Source: Tissierellales bacterium (GTDB taxonomy: Bacteria > Bacillota_A > Clostridia > Tissierellales > JASKZW01). Taken from it: DNA of 8,447 bases. Positions 5,163-8,447 of the stretch are shown here, piece by piece. Positions within the stretch are counted from its first letter, which is position 1, and every line of letters starts with the position of its first letter. The stretch covers positions 1 to 8,447 of the forward strand of contig JASKZW010000110.1 of assembly GCA_030147425.1 (NCBI GenBank), read 5' to 3'. A program made the translations under genes and the position numbers. The notes below the pieces were generated by a model. The model did not search any database and had not been told where the DNA came from. It worked only from the letters and a program-made list of their open reading frames with translations.

Positions 5163-5510
5163 GTGGATATAATAAAATCAATTGAAAATGAACAAGTTAA
5201 GGAAAATACACCTAGCTTTAATGTTGGTGATACTGTTCAAGTTCATTATTTAGTAAAAGAAGGAAGTAGAGAAAGAATTCAAGTTTTTGAAGGAACTGTT
5301 ATAAAGAAACAAGGAAGTGCAGTTAGATCAACTTTCACAGTTAGAAGAATTTCTTACGGAGTTGGTGTGGAAAGAACTTTCCCATTACACTCACCTAGAG
5401 TTGAAGATATTAAGGTTACTAGAAGAGGTAAAACTAAAAAAGCTAAGCTGTACTACTTAAGAGAAAGACAAGGTAAAGCGGCTAGAGTAAAAGAGAAGAA
5501 AATGTACTAA
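5163..5510 (+). CDS. rplS: 50S ribosomal protein L19
   Basis: L19 sits at the 30S-50S interface of the large subunit. The product has 115 residues, normal length. Blocks: [53 protein letters not shown] (about 59-78) and [20 protein letters not shown] at the C-terminus, all typical. The start is GTG at 5163 with GGGAGG (5148-5153) nine bases upstream; the next in-frame candidates would cut into the conserved fold. It has its own likely promoter (5058-5086) and leader RNA upstream and an intrinsic terminator downstream, so it can be expressed as a single gene as well as by read-through from trmD. In many clostridia lepB (signal peptidase I) follows rplS; here it does not. Confidence 0.98.
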   Translation: MDIIKSIENEQVKENTPSFNVGDTVQVHYLVKEGSRERIQVFEGTVIKKQGSAVRSTFTVRRISYGVGVERTFPLHSPRVEDIKVTRRGKTKKAKLYYLRERQGKAARVKEKKMY

Positions 5511-5515
5511 AACTT

Positions 5516-5540
5516 TGGGACTTGAAAAAGTCCCATTTTT
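5516..5540 (+). terminator. Intrinsic terminator after rplS
   Basis: An 8-bp perfect stem (TGGGACTT 5516-5523 with AAGTCCCA 5528-5535) closes a GAAA tetraloop and is followed by five T's (5536-5540). It begins six bases after the rplS stop codon. This is the clearest Rho-independent terminator in the window and would separate rplS from rbgA, although no strong promoter for rbgA is visible, so some read-through or an unrecognised promoter must feed the downstream genes. Confidence 0.9.
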
Positions 5541-5569
5541 ATGTAGAAAATTAAAAGGGGGGAATTAAT

Positions 5570-6400
5570 ATGAGTATAAATTGGTATCCAGGTCATATGA
5601 GGAAGACTCAATCCCAAATAAAATCAGACTTATCCTTAGTTGATTTAGTGATAGAAATAGTAGATGCAAGAATACCCTATAGCAGTAAAAACCCAGATCT
5701 TGATAAATTAGTAAATAATAAAGCTAGGCTTCTTTTATTAAACAAATCAGATTTAGCTTCTCAAGAAGGTTTAAAAATATGGGAAGAGTTTTATAAGGAA
5801 AATAATATTGATTATTTAAAAATAGATAGCAGGAAACAAAGTGATATTAGAAAAGTAATTGATTATATAGATAGCTTAAGGGATAAATTAGATTTAAATA
5901 GAAAAAATATAAGAGCTATGGTAGTGGGGATTCCTAATGTAGGAAAATCAACTTTTATAAATACTCTTGCAGGAAGGAAGGGAGCTCGCGTAGGTAATGT
6001 GCCGGGAATAACAAGGGGTAAACAATGGGTTAAAAGTTCCCATAATATAGATTTATTAGATACTCCAGGAATTCTTTGGCCTAAATTTGAAGATGAAAGA
6101 GTAGGAGAAAAATTAGCCCTAACAGGAGCTATTAAGGATAATTTATTAGATATAGAAACATTAGCCTATAGACTAGTATCTATTTTTATAGACTTGGGTT
6201 TAGATGATATTTATGAAAGATATGGAATAGAGAAATCAGAGGATCCTTTGGAAGTGATGGATAAGATAGGAAGAAAAAGAGGATGTATTGTTAGAGGTGG
6301 AGAAATAGATTATAGTAGGGTATCTAACATAATTATAACGGAATATAGGAAAGGAATATTAGGTAATCATACTTTAGAACTACCTAGTGAGTTTTTTTAA
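5570..6400 (+). CDS. rbgA: Ribosome biogenesis GTPase RbgA (YlqF)
   Basis: RbgA is a circularly permuted GTPase required for a late step of 50S assembly, including incorporation of L16. The product has 276 residues, normal. The N-terminus has NWYPGHM (4-10) with His9, the residue implicated in GTP hydrolysis in B. subtilis RbgA. The permuted order of G motifs is seen directly: NKSD (58-61, G4), then GIPNVGKS (120-127, G1), GITRGKQW with Thr148 (G2), and DTPG (164-167, G3). The C-terminal 100 residues form the helical RNA-binding domain. The ribosome binding site AGGGGGG (5556-5562) is seven bases before the ATG. It follows the rplS terminator and its stop TAA is immediately followed by the rnhB ATG, so rbgA and rnhB are likely coupled. 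Confidence 0.97.
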   Translation: MSINWYPGHMRKTQSQIKSDLSLVDLVIEIVDARIPYSSKNPDLDKLVNNKARLLLLNKSDLASQEGLKIWEEFYKENNIDYLKIDSRKQSDIRKVIDYIDSLRDKLDLNRKNIRAMVVGIPNVGKSTFINTLAGRKGARVGNVPGITRGKQWVKSSHNIDLLDTPGILWPKFEDERVGEKLALTGAIKDNLLDIETLAYRLVSIFIDLGLDDIYERYGIEKSEDPLEVMDKIGRKRGCIVRGGEIDYSRVSNIIITEYRKGILGNHTLELPSEFF

Positions 6401-7006
6401 ATGGATATTTATAGGGAATATAGGCAGAAAGGCTATAAAAAAATAGCCTGTATAGATGAGGTAGGTAGAGGTTGCTTATCTGGTGATGTAGTAGCTTGTG
6501 CTATAATTATGGATATGGAGAATCCTATAGATGGAATAAATGATTCTAAAAAAATAAGTGATAAAAAAAGAAGAGAATACTATGATTTGATTTTAGATAA
6601 TTCCTTGGCTGTTGGTATAGGCCAGGTTGATAACAAAGTAATAGATGAGATAAATATAAAAGAGGCAACTAGATTAGCGATGAAGGAAGCAGTTTTAAAT
6701 TTAAAAGATAAGGATGGAAATAAGGTAGAAGCAGACTTTCTTTTAATTGATGCTGAAAATATTGATTTAGATATAGATCAGGAAAGTTTGATAAAGGGTG
6801 ATGAAAAAAGCTATGGAATAGCTTGCGCTTCAATTATAGCCAAGGTTTATAGGGATAATATATGTATTGAGCAAGATAAAAAATATCCTGGCTATGGTCT
6901 GGCCAAAAATAAAGGTTATGGAACTAAACAACATAGGGAAGCAATACTAGAATTAGGAGTTACAGATATACACAGAAGATCTTTTTTAAAAAACATTTTA
7001 AAGTAG
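6401..7006 (+). CDS. rnhB: Ribonuclease HII
   Basis: RNase HII cuts RNA in RNA-DNA hybrids and removes single ribonucleotides from DNA. The product has 201 residues, the short form without the N-terminal extension of B. subtilis RnhB. Catalytic acids expected for the family are present: Asp19 and Glu20 in IDEVGRG, Asp117 in LLIDAEN, and Asp152 in IIAKVYRDN. The GYGTKQHREAI and DIHRRSF blocks near the C-terminus are typical. The active-site loop reads GRGCLSGDVV where most family members have GRGPLAGPVV, a variant that keeps the catalytic residues. The ATG directly follows the rbgA stop and only a weak GTGAG (6387-6391) lies upstream, so initiation probably depends on ribosomes finishing rbgA. 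yraN follows 12 bases later. Confidence 0.96.
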   Translation: MDIYREYRQKGYKKIACIDEVGRGCLSGDVVACAIIMDMENPIDGINDSKKISDKKRREYYDLILDNSLAVGIGQVDNKVIDEINIKEATRLAMKEAVLNLKDKDGNKVEADFLLIDAENIDLDIDQESLIKGDEKSYGIACASIIAKVYRDNICIEQDKKYPGYGLAKNKGYGTKQHREAILELGVTDIHRRSFLKNILK

Positions 7007-7018
7007 AGAGGTATATCT

Positions 7019-7366
7019 ATGATGAATAATTTAGATAAGGGTAGCTATGGTGAAAGGCTAGCAGAATTATATTTAAAAAATAAGGGATATATGATTTGTG
7101 AAAGAAATTATAGAAATTTTATAGGAGAGATCGATTTAATATGTAGGAAAGATAAAAATTTAATATTCGTAGAAGTTAAGAGTAGAACTAATCTTAATTA
7201 TGGCTATCCTTTTGAGGCTGTTACCGGCAAAAAAAGAAAGAAAATTTTAAAAACTTCACTTTTCTATTTAAAAGATAAAAATATAAGAGACTATCAATTA
7301 AGATATGATATTATAGAAATTTATTTAAAGAGTAAGAAAGTTAACCACATAAAAAATGCTTTTTAG
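7019..7366 (+). CDS. yraN: YraN/UPF0102 family nuclease-fold protein
   Basis: A 115-residue member of the UPF0102 family, which has a restriction-endonuclease-like (PD-(D/E)XK) fold. Function is not firmly known; genome context suggests a role in DNA processing or recombination. The sequence shows [17 protein letters not shown] (8-24) with Glu12, then [20 protein letters not shown] (36-55) supplying Asp39, Glu52 and Lys54 as the expected metal-binding and catalytic set, and RYDIIEIYL (95-103) near the end. Two ATG codons are adjacent (7019 and 7022); AGAGAGG (7005-7011) is seven bases from the first, so I use it. It lies between rnhB and comM, the usual context of this family in Clostridia. 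The family call is strong; any enzymatic activity is inference. Confidence 0.93.
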   Translation: MMNNLDKGSYGERLAELYLKNKGYMICERNYRNFIGEIDLICRKDKNLIFVEVKSRTNLNYGYPFEAVTGKKRKKILKTSLFYLKDKNIRDYQLRYDIIEIYLKSKKVNHIKNAF

Positions 7367-7380
7367 ACTGGAGGACTAGA

Positions 7381-8447
7381 ATGTATTCAGAGGTTAAAAC
7401 ATGCATTTTACATGGCCTAGAAGGCCATATTATTAATGTGGAAACTGATATATCTAATGGTTTACCCCAGTTAAATATAGTTGGTTTAGCTGATGCCTCT
7501 ATCAAAGAAGCTAAAGAAAGAGTAAGATCCTCTATAAAGAATATAGGGATAGACTTTCCTTTAAAAAGAATAACCATAAACTTAGTACCAGCAAATTTAA
7601 AAAAAGATGGATCTCAGCTGGATTTAGCTATAGCTGTGGGTATATTAAAGGCTAGTGGATTAATATCTAATAGTTTAGATTTAAGCAAAATAGCTTTTAT
7701 CGGAGAGTTGTCTTTAAATGGAAAAATAAATAATATTGATGGAGTTCTTCCTATGATTATATCCTTAAGGAAAAATGGTATATACAAGTGTGTAGTTCCT
7801 TATGATAGTAAGGAAGAAGCAGGTGTTTTAAATGATGTTGAGATAATACCAGTTAAAAACTTAAAAGAAGTAGTAGAATATTTAAATGGGTTAAGGAAAA
7901 TTAGTAGTTATACAAATAAAGAAAGGTTTAAAAAAGATAAGGGGAACTTTTACTTAGATTTTTCAGATATTAGGGGACAAGAGAACTTAAAGAGGGCTCT
8001 AGAAGTAGCAGCTGCAGGAGGACATAATGTATTGATAATTGGACCGCCTGGCTCAGGTAAGACAATGGCAGCCAGGGCCCTAGTAACAATTTTGCCTGAC
8101 CTAACATTTGAGGAATCTATTGAAGTTACTAATATATATAGCATTTCTGGGCTCCTACCTAATTCGGGCTTGATGAAAAGAAGACCCTTTAGGAAACCTC
8201 ATCATACTAGTTCAGCTGTATCAATTGTAGGAGGAGGCAGAAATCCTAAGCCTGGTGAAATATCACTTTCCCATAATGGAGTCTTATTTTTAGACGAAAT
8301 TGCAGAATTTGAAAAAAATACTTTAGAAGTTCTGCGCCAGCCTATGGAAGATAAGTATGTTACAATATCAAGAGCAAAAGGCAGGTACACATTTCCTTGT
8401 AATTTCATGTTAGTAGCAGCTATGAATCCTTGTCCTTGTGGTTATTA
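7381..8447 (+). CDS. comM: ComM/YifB family Mg-chelatase-like AAA+ ATPase, cut by the window end
   Basis: 355 residues are visible without a stop; the family is usually about 500-510, so roughly the last 150 lie outside. ComM in Vibrio is a hexameric branch-migration helicase that helps integrate DNA during natural transformation; in many Firmicutes its role is untested. Residues about 1-170 are the Lon-protease-like fold domain ([20 protein letters not shown], then [20 protein letters not shown]). The AAA+ module begins near 192 with [19 protein letters not shown], Walker A GPPGSGKT (221-228), [16 protein letters not shown] (271-286), Walker [11 protein letters not shown] (301-310), LRQPMED and [10 protein letters not shown] at the cut. 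The ribosome binding site GGAGG (7370-7374) is six bases before the ATG, and the gene starts 14 bases after yraN. dprA and topA often follow this gene, but are not visible here. Confidence 0.96.
   Translation, partial: MYSEVKTCILHGLEGHIINVETDISNGLPQLNIVGLADASIKEAKERVRSSIKNIGIDFPLKRITINLVPANLKKDGSQLDLAIAVGILKASGLISNSLDLSKIAFIGELSLNGKINNIDGVLPMIISLRKNGIYKCVVPYDSKEEAGVLNDVEIIPVKNLKEVVEYLNGLRKISSYTNKERFKKDKGNFYLDFSDIRGQENLKRALEVAAAGGHNVLIIGPPGSGKTMAARALVTILPDLTFEESIEVTNIYSISGLLPNSGLMKRRPFRKPHHTSSAVSIVGGGRNPKPGEISLSHNGVLFLDEIAEFEKNTLEVLRQPMEDKYVTISRAKGRYTFPCNFMLVAAMNPCPCGY

Noticed and set aside
7341..8408. - strand open frames within comM
   Set aside because: They lie opposite highly conserved ComM motifs (Lon-like domain, Walker A and Walker B) and resemble no protein family.

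Overview
The window looks like chromosomal DNA from a low-GC (roughly one third GC by eye) Gram-positive bacterium of the Bacillota, most likely a clostridial or Tissierellia-type anaerobe. The basis is strong AGGAGG-type ribosome binding sites, heavy use of AGA/AGG/ATA codons, and the classic Firmicutes gene order ftsY-ylxM-ffh-rpsP-khpA-rimM-trmD-rplS-rbgA-rnhB-yraN-comM. All genes lie on the + strand. I cannot name a species. The window is cut at both ends: ftsY lacks its true start and comM lacks its end.

Layout: positions 1-1437 hold ftsY (SRP receptor). Its N-terminal extension carries 27 tandem five-residue repeats (100-504) that should form a long, straight, charged helix in front of an ordinary NG GTPase domain. 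An intergenic patch (1438-1516) holds a perfect 13-bp inverted repeat and two sigma-A-like promoters; the second matches consensus exactly and its -10 box runs into the ylxM start codon. ylxM and ffh follow almost without a gap, then rpsP and khpA. A hairpin with a short U tail separates khpA from rimM. rimM and trmD overlap by ATGA. A promoter overlapping the trmD stop codon and an L19-type leader RNA precede rplS, which ends in an intrinsic terminator. Then come rbgA, rnhB (start codon directly after the rbgA stop), yraN, and the first 355 codons of comM.

Functionally the first half builds the protein-export targeting machinery: FtsY and Ffh are the paired SRP GTPases, and YlxM is the SRP-associated helix-turn-helix protein. 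It then moves to ribosome parts and ribosome or tRNA maturation: S16, the KhpA RNA-binding protein, RimM for 30S assembly, TrmD for tRNA m1G37, L19, and RbgA for 50S assembly. The last part turns to nucleic acid maintenance: RNase HII, the YraN nuclease-fold protein, and the ComM AAA+ helicase family. There is no stretch above about 100 bases without a gene, and I see no mobile element, CRISPR array, tRNA or rRNA.

This is mostly a conserved housekeeping locus, and I do not see a clearly undescribed multi-gene system. The most unusual items are the FtsY repeat domain, the palindrome and promoter arrangement before ylxM, and the regulated entry into rplS.
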